A stretch of 8,787 bases of DNA from Chloroflexota bacterium (lineage in GTDB: Bacteria > Chloroflexota > Anaerolineae > Promineifilales > Promineifilaceae): contig CP070688.1 in assembly GCA_020353135.1 (NCBI GenBank), positions 1,839,827 through 1,848,613 on the forward strand, read 5' to 3'. Shown in pieces: positions 1 to 5,643 of this stretch (its first letter is position 1; each line of letters starts with the position of its first letter). The notes beneath the pieces were generated by a model, which had not been told where the DNA came from, did not search any database, and saw only the letters and a program-made list of their open reading frames with translations. Position numbers and translations under genes: made by a program.

Positions 1-68
1 CCTGTCGCCTTCGACAAGGCAAGTTGTCCATGGCGCAGCTACTGTTCTGCCAAGCAACCCATTGCCAT

Positions 69-126
69 CTTCCCGGAAACTTATTAGCTCGTGAACCTGA
101 GTAAAACGATGGCAGTTTCCGGGAAG
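69..126. repeat. Perfect 13-nt inverted repeat with 32-nt spacer
   Basis: CTTCCCGGAAACT at 69-81 is exactly the reverse complement of AGTTTCCGGGAAG at 114-126. Each arm contains a near-palindromic core, TTCCCGGAA (70-78) and TTCCGGGAA (117-125), whose centres are 47 bp apart. It could be a large stem-loop in RNA, or two sites for a dimeric DNA-binding protein. No T-run follows the second arm, so it is not a classic intrinsic terminator. I see no transposase or target-site duplication that would make it the ends of an element. Confidence 0.75.
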
Positions 127-192
127 GTCATTCGCCCTATTGGTCAACAAGGTACTAGAAGGATTGCCAGCCCGGGGGAGGGCACAATATTG

Positions 193-198
193 TATAAT
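193..198 (+). promoter_or_regulatory. Candidate -10 box (TATAAT) for the kinase operon
   Basis: A perfect TATAAT lies 111 bases before the kinase ATG. The best -35-like hexamer, TTGCCA at 164-169, sits 23 bases upstream, which is longer than the usual 16-18, so promoter strength is uncertain and an activator may be needed. Transcription would begin near 204-206, inside the palindrome at 202-215, giving a leader of roughly 100 nt. This is inference from sequence only. Confidence 0.4.
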
Positions 199-201
199 CT
201 G

Positions 202-215
202 TAGTGTAAACACTA
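202..215. promoter_or_regulatory. 14-nt palindrome, possible operator
   Basis: TAGTGT-AA-ACACTA is a perfect inverted repeat with 6-nt arms and a 2-nt centre. It starts 3 bases after the TATAAT and spans the predicted transcription start, a position where a bound repressor would block initiation. It does not match the NarL heptamer or any operator I can name. The regulator is unknown. Confidence 0.4.
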
Positions 216-308
216 TCCCAGGGTGCACCGCACACCTGCTATCTGGCGCAAGAACCGGCTTTGGAGCTGACTCGGCCATAGGGCGCGCGAGTCAAGCGAG
301 TTGGGGAC

Positions 309-2000
309 ATGGAAGCAGGCCCTGTTCAACCAGATAAAGTAGCTGTTGATCCTGAAGTATCAGCAGCGAACCCCGACGATGATGTCCGGCCGGCGATACC
401 GCCGCTCATACCTGACATCGCCGGCCGCCAGCAGCTGGAAGCCGAGCTGTTGACATTGAGAAAGGCGGTTGAATCCTCCGGTGAAGTCATCTTCCTCACC
501 GACCGCGCGGGCATCATTACCTACGTCAATCCAGAATTTACCAGGCTCTACGGTTACCAGGCCGATGAAGTGGTTGGCATAAGCACCCCGAGGATCCTAA
601 AGAGCGGCTTGATGACCGCTCAAGATTATGAGCGATTCTGGCAAGCGCTGCTAAACGAACAGGTGGTGAAAAGGGAATTCACCAACAGGTGTAAGGACGG
701 CCGGGTCGTAACCGTCGAAGGTTCAGCCAGCCTCGTCCTTGACGAAAGCGGAGAGATCGCCGGCTTTTTGGCGATTCAACGTGACATCACCCAACGCGTA
801 ATAGCGGAAAAGAATCTGAAGCAGCGAAACAAGGAATTGGCTGCCCTAAATGCCGTCGCCACCACCGTTAGCCAATCACTGGATCTGAACCAGATCCTCA
901 ACGACGCGCTGGATGCTGTTTTGCAGCTGGATATGTTTGGTGGCGCGGCCAAAGGCATGCTGTTTGGCCTTGACGAACAGACCAGCGGACTGCTTCTGAT
1001 ATCCCATCGAGGCACGCCGAAAGAGCATCCTTGCCTCGCCCGGCCGCCTGGGCCAGGAGAATGCCTGTGTGGCCTAGTTGCCCAGGAGGGCAAGGTAATT
1101 ATCTCGGAAGATTGCTGGACCGATGAACGACACAGCCGCCATTGGCGGACGATGCCAGACCATAAGGACATTTGTCTACCGTTGAAGGTCCGAGGTGAAG
1201 TTCTGGGCGTCATGAACGTGCGTTTGCCGGCGACTCATGAGGTGGCCGACCATGACGTCGAGCTTTTGACGTCCGTCGCCGACCAGATCGGCGTAGCGAT
1301 TGAGAACGCCCGTCTGTTTGAGGCGATAAGCGGGCAGCATGAACAACTCCGCGCTTTGAGTTCCCGGCTGGCAGAGGCGGAAGAGACCGAGCGGCGCCGG
1401 TTAGCCCAAGAACTGCATGACAAGGTGGGGCGGAAATTGACGGCGCTTGGCATTAACTTAAACATCATTCGGACCGAGATGCCTGGCGACACGTCGCATA
1501 AGGCGAACTCCCTACTAGTGGACTCACAGGAGCTAGTGGAACAAACGACCGACCTGATCCGCGGTGTGATGAGCGAGTTGCGGCCGCCCATGTTGGATGA
1601 CCTGGGATTGGCGGATACACTGCACTGGTACGGGGATCAATTTGCCGCCCGCACAGGGATTTCCGTCAGCATGCAGGGAGACGAACTTGCCCGCCCGCTG
1701 CCTGCCCGCGTCGAAAATGCCCTGTTCCGCATCGCCCAAGAATCCTTGAACAATGTCGCCAAACATGCCCAGGCGACAGAGGTGACGGTATCGTTGGAGT
1801 CAGATGGCGAGATCGTGCGTCTGATCGTCGCCGATGACGGCATCGGGGTCAGCCCCGATCGGCCGGTTAAGCCTGGAGAGGAGCATGGCTGGGGGTTGCT
1901 CATCATGGCCGAGCGCGCTGAAGCGGTTGGCGGCCGTTGTTGGATTGAGCCTCGGCCCTCCAAGGAGGGGACGCGCGTAATCGTGGAGGTCCCGCGATGA
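309..2000 (+). CDS. Cytosolic PAS-GAF sensor histidine kinase, NarL/HisKA_3 type
   Basis: This is a 563-residue sensor kinase that should autophosphorylate and pass phosphate to the response regulator encoded next. Domains in order: Pro/Asp-rich N-terminus (1-40), PAS (about 52-165, with VNPEFTRLYGY at 73-83), helical linker, GAF (about 185-338), HisKA_3 dimerisation domain (about 355-425, phosphoacceptor His370 in ELHD) and HATPase_c (about 460-563). The N-box is ESLNNVAKHA (478-487) and the G-boxes are DDGIG (509-513) and GWGLLIMAERA (from 527). There is no signal peptide or membrane segment, so it should sense a cytosolic cue. The GAF domain is rich in Cys and His (C242, C252, C254, C269, C289, H275, H278, H285). 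ATG309 is the only start between the upstream in-frame stop at 279-281 and the ORF body; its GGGGA lies very close, so the ribosome site is weak. The end overlaps the regulator start as ATGA. Confidence 0.95.
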   Translation: MEAGPVQPDKVAVDPEVSAANPDDDVRPAIPPLIPDIAGRQQLEAELLTLRKAVESSGEVIFLTDRAGIITYVNPEFTRLYGYQADEVVGISTPRILKSGLMTAQDYERFWQALLNEQVVKREFTNRCKDGRVVTVEGSASLVLDESGEIAGFLAIQRDITQRVIAEKNLKQRNKELAALNAVATTVSQSLDLNQILNDALDAVLQLDMFGGAAKGMLFGLDEQTSGLLLISHRGTPKEHPCLARPPGPGECLCGLVAQEGKVIISEDCWTDERHSRHWRTMPDHKDICLPLKVRGEVLGVMNVRLPATHEVADHDVELLTSVADQIGVAIENARLFEAISGQHEQLRALSSRLAEAEETERRRLAQELHDKVGRKLTALGINLNIIRTEMPGDTSHKANSLLVDSQELVEQTTDLIRGVMSELRPPMLDDLGLADTLHWYGDQFAARTGISVSMQGDELARPLPARVENALFRIAQESLNNVAKHAQATEVTVSLESDGEIVRLIVADDGIGVSPDRPVKPGEEHGWGLLIMAERAEAVGGRCWIEPRPSKEGTRVIVEVPR

Positions 2001-2680
2001 GCATCACCGTGTTTCTGGCCGATGATCATGCGGTCGTTCGCGACGGGCTACGTTACATGTTGGAAGCGCAGCCCGATATCGAAGTAATTGGCGATGCCGC
2101 CGATGGTCGCGAGGCAGTACGATTGATAGCTCAGTTAGAGCCAGATGTCGCCATCGTGGATATCACCATGCCTGAACTGAATGGCATCGACGCCACCCTT
2201 CAAATCCGCGAAGTCTGCCCCGCCACCAAAGTGATCATTCTGTCAATGCATGCCAACACCAGGCACATTGCCCGCGCCCTGCAAGCCGGCGCGCAAGGTT
2301 ACCTGGTCAAGGAGTCGGCCGGTATCGAGGTCGTCAAGGCCGTACACGCGGTAAACGACGGGCACCATTACCTGAGCCAGGCCGTCTCAGACGCCGTTAT
2401 CGACGACTACGTGTTACAGGGCCGTGCTGCGGGAAAGAGCAGCATGGCACATGGTAGCATGGCACATGGTAGCGCCCTTGAGTCGCTGAGCGCCCGCGAG
2501 CGAGAAGTTTTGCAGCTCGTCGTAGAGGGCAAATCAAGCGCGGAAATTGCCGGAATCCTCAATCTGTCGCCTAAAACCGTCGAGAGCTACCGCAGCCGGA
2601 TGATGCAGAAGTTGGAGATCGGCGATCTGCCCACCCTGGTTCGATTTGCCATTAAACAGGGGCTGACCCCGCTGGAGTAA
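1997..2680 (+). CDS. NarL/FixJ-type response regulator with LuxR HTH
   Basis: A 227-residue partner of the upstream kinase, acting as a phosphorylation-dependent DNA-binding regulator. The receiver domain (1-about 120) has acidic D9/D10, phosphoacceptor Asp55 (IVDITMPE), Ser83 at the switch position and Lys105 (GYLVKES). The C-terminal LuxR-type helix-turn-helix spans about 160-222 (LSAREREVLQLVVEGKSSAE, then the recognition stretch ILNLSPKTVESYRSRMM). The linker contains a duplicated SMAHG motif encoded by a perfect 15-nt tandem repeat. Its ATG overlaps the kinase TGA by four bases and is preceded by a strong ribosome site, GGAGGT at 1985-1990 with a 6-nt spacer inside the kinase gene, which fixes the start and indicates translational coupling. 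Targets cannot be read from sequence; the oxidoreductase and ABC cassette downstream are candidates. Confidence 0.95.
   Translation: MSITVFLADDHAVVRDGLRYMLEAQPDIEVIGDAADGREAVRLIAQLEPDVAIVDITMPELNGIDATLQIREVCPATKVIILSMHANTRHIARALQAGAQGYLVKESAGIEVVKAVHAVNDGHHYLSQAVSDAVIDDYVLQGRAAGKSSMAHGSMAHGSALESLSAREREVLQLVVEGKSSAEIAGILNLSPKTVESYRSRMMQKLEIGDLPTLVRFAIKQGLTPLE
2441..2470 (+). repeat. 15-nt perfect tandem duplication inside the response regulator
   Basis: AGCATGGCACATGGT occurs at 2441-2455 and again at 2456-2470, followed by AGC. It encodes SMAHG twice (residues 149-158) in the linker between receiver and DNA-binding domains. The unit length is a multiple of three, so the frame is preserved. 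Two identical copies suggest a recent slippage or duplication event. Confidence 0.9.
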
Positions 2681-2876
2681 ACAGCTCCTCTTTGATGGTT
2701 AGATCTCGCGGGCGAAACGCCATTGTAATTTGAGAGCTGGGGGAGCGGAGCAGCGGCAACTGGTAGCCAATGTCGTCATAACTGTGGCACATGGCGACGA
2801 AGCTCACCAGGGGACTTCGCCTTCCGCCTTGAAACGCAGCGGACTGGTACAGTCAGAGTAAACGGTTTGAACCAGA

Positions 2877-2923
2877 GGGTAATGAATTAGGTCACCCCGC
2901 GAGATTACCCTTCTGGGTAATGA
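2877..2923 (+). promoter_or_regulatory. Triple GGGTAAT element, alternative hairpins before the oxidoreductase
   Basis: GGGTAATGA occurs at 2877-2885 and 2915-2923, and the reverse complement ATTACCC lies between them at 2904-2910. The central copy can pair with the downstream copy (7-bp stem, TTCT loop) or the upstream copy (7-bp stem, 20-nt loop), but not both. This could be a leader switch or an array of protein-binding sites. An in-frame ATG at 2920 is buried in the tight hairpin, which argues against it as the translation start. A GGTT-TG-AACC palindrome lies just upstream at 2864-2873. No T-tract is present. Confidence 0.5.
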
Positions 2924-2960
2924 CAAATCAACCCAATCAGAATTACACTGAATTCAACAT

Positions 2961-2964
2961 GGAG
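2961..2964 (+). promoter_or_regulatory. Ribosome binding site that sets the oxidoreductase start
   Basis: GGAG with a 6-nt spacer precedes ATG2971. The two earlier in-frame ATGs, at 2920 and 2959, lack a comparable site, and the family's usual N-terminus ([15 protein letters not shown]) begins exactly at 2971. Confidence 0.65.
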
Positions 2965-2970
2965 AAGCTC

Positions 2971-3996
2971 ATGAAGGCAATTGTGCTCACAAAATGGGGA
3001 CCACCGGATGTCCTTGAATTACAAGAAGTAGAAAAACCCACTCCCGAGGACAATGAAGTGCTGGTTAGGGTACTTGCGACCACAGTGACGGCCGGAGACA
3101 GCAAAGCACGAAATCTCAACATCTCTACCCGCTTTCTAGCTCTCCTGTTTGGAAAGAACTTCGGTCTCATGAGACCAAAGTACCCAATTCTAGGGTATGA
3201 GATGGCCGGAGAGATTGAAGCAATTGGCAAAGATGTAAAGCGATTCAAAGAAGGTGACCAAGTTTTCGGAGCGACCGGTGGGTTGCGTCTTGGTTCTTAT
3301 GCCGAGCACATATCTTTGCCTGAAAAACCCGGAGTGATGGCAGGGGTCGGTGGACTGGCATTAAAACCGGTCAATATAACCTATGAGGAAGCCGCCGCCG
3401 TTCCTATTGGGGGACTTGCAGCCCTGTTTTTCCTGCGAAAAGCAAATATCCAGAGCGGACAAAAGGTCCTTATCTATGGAGCCTCTGGAAGTAATGGCAC
3501 GTATGCGGTCCAGCTTGCCAAGTATTTTGGGGCAGAAGTTACCGGCGTATGCAGTACCGCGAATGTTGAATTAGTGAAATCTCTGGGAGCAGACAAGGTC
3601 ATCGACTACACCAAAGAGGATTTCACCAGAAGCGGTGAGACCTACGACATTATTGTGGACGCGGTAGGTAAGAGCCCGTTTTCAGGTAGTATTAAGATGC
3701 TAAAGCAATCTGGGGTCTATTTTTTGGCCAGCCCTGGCTGGTCACATATTGTTCGAGCACTGTGGACTTCAATGACCAGCAGCAAGAAAGCGCTTTTCGG
3801 GCCAGATACGGCGAACACTGAGGATTTAGAATTCCTCACCGAGCTTATTGAGGCTGGGAAGCTAAAAGCGGTCATAGACAGACGCTATCCGCTGGAACAA
3901 ATAGTCGAGGCGCACCGGTATGTCGATAAAGGGCATAAAAAGGGAAATGTCGTCATAACCGTAGCCCATGACAGCAAGACCTCGGAACAATGGTAG
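2971..3996 (+). CDS. Zinc-free MDR-family NAD(P)-dependent oxidoreductase (quinone reductase-like)
   Basis: A medium-chain dehydrogenase/reductase of about 341 residues from ATG2971 (358 if read from 2920). The N-terminal GroES-like domain opens with [15 protein letters not shown] and contains [15 protein letters not shown], followed by a Rossmann domain with the cofactor loop GASGSNG (170-176) and the [20 protein letters not shown] stretch typical of NADPH-using quinone oxidoreductase relatives. The Cys/His ligands of catalytic- and structural-zinc alcohol dehydrogenases are not apparent, so it probably reduces a quinone or activated alkene/carbonyl; the substrate is unknown. It is cytosolic, with no signal peptide. 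It stands alone between the two-component pair and the membrane genes, 39 nt before the next start. Sampled stretches are about 45-47% GC, lower than the flanking genes, and Lys/Glu codons are A-rich, which hints at separate ancestry. Confidence 0.88.
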   Translation: MKAIVLTKWGPPDVLELQEVEKPTPEDNEVLVRVLATTVTAGDSKARNLNISTRFLALLFGKNFGLMRPKYPILGYEMAGEIEAIGKDVKRFKEGDQVFGATGGLRLGSYAEHISLPEKPGVMAGVGGLALKPVNITYEEAAAVPIGGLAALFFLRKANIQSGQKVLIYGASGSNGTYAVQLAKYFGAEVTGVCSTANVELVKSLGADKVIDYTKEDFTRSGETYDIIVDAVGKSPFSGSIKMLKQSGVYFLASPGWSHIVRALWTSMTSSKKALFGPDTANTEDLEFLTELIEAGKLKAVIDRRYPLEQIVEAHRYVDKGHKKGNVVITVAHDSKTSEQW

Positions 3997-4035
3997 GCGT
4001 CATTATCTAGGATTCGATAAGCGGGAAGGTAGGAC

Positions 4036-4197
4036 ATGATGACTAGGGAAGAATTCTTAACCGTACGTTGGAATAATCTGATTTCGCTGGGAATGGGACT
4101 CGTCCCCCTGATCTATGTTGCCGTCGTTTTTTCCACTTCGGTCTTGTCGGTCCGTGCAGGCTTTGTCGGGCTTGTGATTATCGGGGTGCTTTACTGA
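4036..4197 (+). CDS. N-terminal half of the split small membrane protein (53 aa)
   Basis: The product starts MMTREEFLTVRWNN, then has a hydrophobic segment (about 15-33) and a second one ending at the stop (about 42-53). AAGG at 4025-4028 lies 7 nt before ATG4036, a reasonable ribosome site; ATG4039 is an alternative start. If translated as is, it would be a two-helix membrane peptide. It begins 39 nt after the oxidoreductase stop on the same strand and could be cotranscribed with it. No known family is recognised. Confidence 0.5.
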   Translation: MMTREEFLTVRWNNLISLGMGLVPLIYVAVVFSTSVLSVRAGFVGLVIIGVLY

Positions 4198-4221
4198 CTG
4201 ATTGTCGAAGGACATACAGCT

Positions 4222-4476
4222 ATGCGGTTCGCGTGGCTCCGGAAAAACTCAGATAACTACGTCTCAGTCAATCAGGGGTGCACCTTCTCACTCATTAAGA
4301 TGTCTTACAATGCTCTCTTTCTTATACCTATCTTGCTGGCCTTTATGAAGACAATCGAGTTCCGCCCAGGCTTTATAGCGTTCACCATAGTTATTGTGGT
4401 GAGGCTTGGCGCCAATCTGTTCTTGAACAACGTCCTCGACCCTGAACAGGCCGAGAGTTTCCCTTTCCAGGCATGA
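4222..4476 (+). CDS. C-terminal half of the split small membrane protein (84 aa)
   Basis: The product starts MRFAWLRKNSDNY, with hydrophobic segments at roughly 28-42 and 50-70 and a polar tail ending ESFPFQA. It is in the same frame as the 4036 ORF, 24 bases after its stop. GAAGGA at 4207-4212 with a 9-nt spacer could allow independent initiation or reinitiation at ATG4222, so the half could still be made. The segment around RPGF resembles the RAGF region of the first half. The function is unknown. Confidence 0.5.
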   Translation: MRFAWLRKNSDNYVSVNQGCTFSLIKMSYNALFLIPILLAFMKTIEFRPGFIAFTIVIVVRLGANLFLNNVLDPEQAESFPFQA

Positions 4477-4498
4477 ATGGTCACAAAGATAAGATGTC

Positions 4499-4510
4499 TA
4501 CGGTTCCGTA
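4499..4510. promoter_or_regulatory. 12-nt palindrome before the ABC cassette
   Basis: TACGG-TT-CCGTA is a perfect inverted repeat with 5-nt arms in the 54-nt gap between the split gene and the next membrane gene. It is too short for a terminator and has no T-run. It may be an operator, or chance. Confidence 0.25.
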
Positions 4511-4530
4511 ACTAAACAATGGTGGCAGTT

Positions 4531-5616
4531 ATGAGTGATAGTAAGATGAAGATCCGGTCGGCCGTGAGACGGAACCATGCCGAAAGCTACCTGTTGATCT
4601 CCCTGGTCGCTTTCGGCGTTACGATCATTGCCGTTCGCGCGTTCCTTCAAATTACCGGATTTCCCCAGATCGGCAACAGTGTACTCCACATAGCCCACGC
4701 GATTTGGGGCGGGTTGCTCCTCTTCATAGCCGTTCTTTTGCCCTTAATCTTTTCAAATCGTTGGGCGATCCAGGCCAGCGCCCTGCTGAGCGGGATTGGG
4801 TTCGGGCTCTTCATCGACGAGGTCGGCAAGTTCATCACCCAGACCAATGACTACTTCTTCCCGCCCGCCCTCTCCATAATTTACGTCATCTTTTTGATTA
4901 CCTTGGTTCTCTATCTCTATCTTCGCCGGCCGCAGGAAGACGATCCCCGGGCGGCCATGTACCATGCTCTCGACGGGCTGAAAGACGCTTTAGATGGTGA
5001 TATGGACACTGCGGAAGCGGCCAGGATCGAAATTCTATTAGCAGTGGCTCGGGAATCGGATCGGGAGGATGTCGTGGTTTTGGCCGAGGCCATTGCCTCC
5101 TTTCTATCGTCACAAAGCAAGCATCTAGTTGAGGCCTCGCCTGGCTTCTGGCGACAGATTACCTTGAGGATTGACAATATTGGCAAACGTGTGGGCCGCC
5201 CTCTGCATCGCCATATCATCTCCGGTATTCTGCTCCTCTTCACACTGTTGGCTATTGGCTATGTCGTCATCATAGCCATCCAAAGACCGTCTCTCGACCA
5301 GCACGTCGTACAATGGCGAAGCGTTCTGCTTACCCTTGAGCTAGTTTTTGGTGTCCTGCTTGTACTGGCAACGGCCGCGTGGCTATCTGGAAATGAACGG
5401 CGGGGACTCCGGTTCGCGCTGGCTGGTTTTATCTTTTCCCTTGTCGCGCTGCAGTCCATCTACCTCTTTCTATCTCAGTTTCAGGCCGTAACCTTCACCC
5501 TCATCCAGTTTCTATGCTTGATGATTTTTCTGGCCTATCGCCGCTGGTATTTACAGCCTGAAACTGTGGTGGTTGACAACGCTTCGTCTGCACAACAGCT
5601 ATCGGCCGAAAGCTGA
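4531..5616 (+). CDS. Uncharacterised eight-helix membrane protein, ABC-linked
   Basis: A polytopic inner-membrane protein of 361 residues from ATG4531, chosen because GGTGG at 4521-4525 sits 5 nt ahead; ATG4519 is in frame (365 residues) but lacks a ribosome site. Predicted helices: about 20-39, 53-73, 79-95, 113-131, then a soluble helical loop (about 132-226, rich in Asp/Glu/Ala), then about 229-251, 264-285, 293-314 and 319-336. The N-terminal half carries H53-x-x-H56 with WGG (59-61), then FGLFIDEVGKF (91-101) and NDYFFPPA (106-113). I associate this motif set with widespread uncharacterised bacterial membrane proteins, from memory only. Its stop is 27 nt before the ABC ATPase start, so it is probably cotranscribed and may be an accessory subunit or a target of the transporter. 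The substrate is unknown, and no signal peptide is evident beyond helix 1. Confidence 0.85.
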   Translation: MSDSKMKIRSAVRRNHAESYLLISLVAFGVTIIAVRAFLQITGFPQIGNSVLHIAHAIWGGLLLFIAVLLPLIFSNRWAIQASALLSGIGFGLFIDEVGKFITQTNDYFFPPALSIIYVIFLITLVLYLYLRRPQEDDPRAAMYHALDGLKDALDGDMDTAEAARIEILLAVARESDREDVVVLAEAIASFLSSQSKHLVEASPGFWRQITLRIDNIGKRVGRPLHRHIISGILLLFTLLAIGYVVIIAIQRPSLDQHVVQWRSVLLTLELVFGVLLVLATAAWLSGNERRGLRFALAGFIFSLVALQSIYLFLSQFQAVTFTLIQFLCLMIFLAYRRWYLQPETVVVDNASSAQQLSAES

Positions 5617-5643
5617 TGCCTGGTTCTTAAAAGGGAATAATGT

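Larger units (their letters stand above)
1..308. other. Non-coding leader region upstream of the kinase operon
   Basis: No convincing gene is seen here. All three + frames are open at the left edge and close within about 100 bases, giving tails that resemble no family I recognise; an upstream gene could end here but this cannot be shown. A 65-codon reading frame at 140-337 overlaps the kinase start and looks like a chance ORF. Bases 7-20 can form a short hairpin (GCCTT/AAGGC with a CGAC loop), with competing alternatives at 4-15 and 13-28, and no T-tract follows. The region also holds the inverted repeat, TATAAT and palindrome listed separately, so it is best read as regulatory sequence. Confidence 0.6.
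4036..4476 (+). pseudogene. Small membrane-protein gene split by one in-frame TGA
   Basis: Reading from ATG4036 gives 53 codons, then TGA at 4195-4197, then continues in the same frame without another stop to 4476: 146 residues plus the one interruption. The reading across the stop is smooth (GLVIIGVLY, stop, LIVEGHTAMRFAWLRKN), so this looks like one ancestral gene with a nonsense change such as TGG or CGA to TGA. The full product would have about four hydrophobic helices in two pairs, each pair joined by an R-x-GF motif (RAGF at 40-43 and RPGF in the second half). TGA is the normal stop for the kinase and the 4531-5616 gene here, and the stem after this TGA is only 4 bp, so stop-codon recoding is unlikely. 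I do not recognise the family. A sequencing error is possible. Confidence 0.6.

Noticed and set aside
69..126. Terminal inverted repeats of a small transposable element
   Set aside because: The spacer is only 32 nt, with no flanking target duplication and no second copy in the window.
222..229. GGTGCACC palindrome, also seen near 4276 and 7558
   Set aside because: An 8-nt palindrome in three unrelated contexts, two inside coding sequence, is compatible with chance.
140..337. 65-codon + strand ORF upstream of the kinase
   Set aside because: It overlaps the kinase start, covers the TATAAT and palindrome, and its product has no recognisable domain, membrane segment or ribosome site.
776..1591. 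Two long minus-strand ORFs opposite the kinase
   Set aside because: They are Ser/Arg-rich shadow translations of a gene with complete PAS, GAF and kinase motifs on the + strand.
2711..2721. GGCG-AAA-CGCC hairpin after the response regulator as a terminator
   Set aside because: The stem is only 4 bp with a 3-nt loop, and there is no proper T-run after it.
2793..2821. GGCGACGAAG/CTTCGCC stem in the intergenic region
   Set aside because: It needs a bulge, has a 12-nt loop and is not followed by a T-tract; too weak to call.
4195..4214. Selenocysteine or other programmed recoding at the TGA in the small membrane gene
   Set aside because: The only nearby stem is TGTC-GAAG-GACA (4 bp), too small for a bacterial SECIS, and the residue context is a hydrophobic helix rather than a redox motif.
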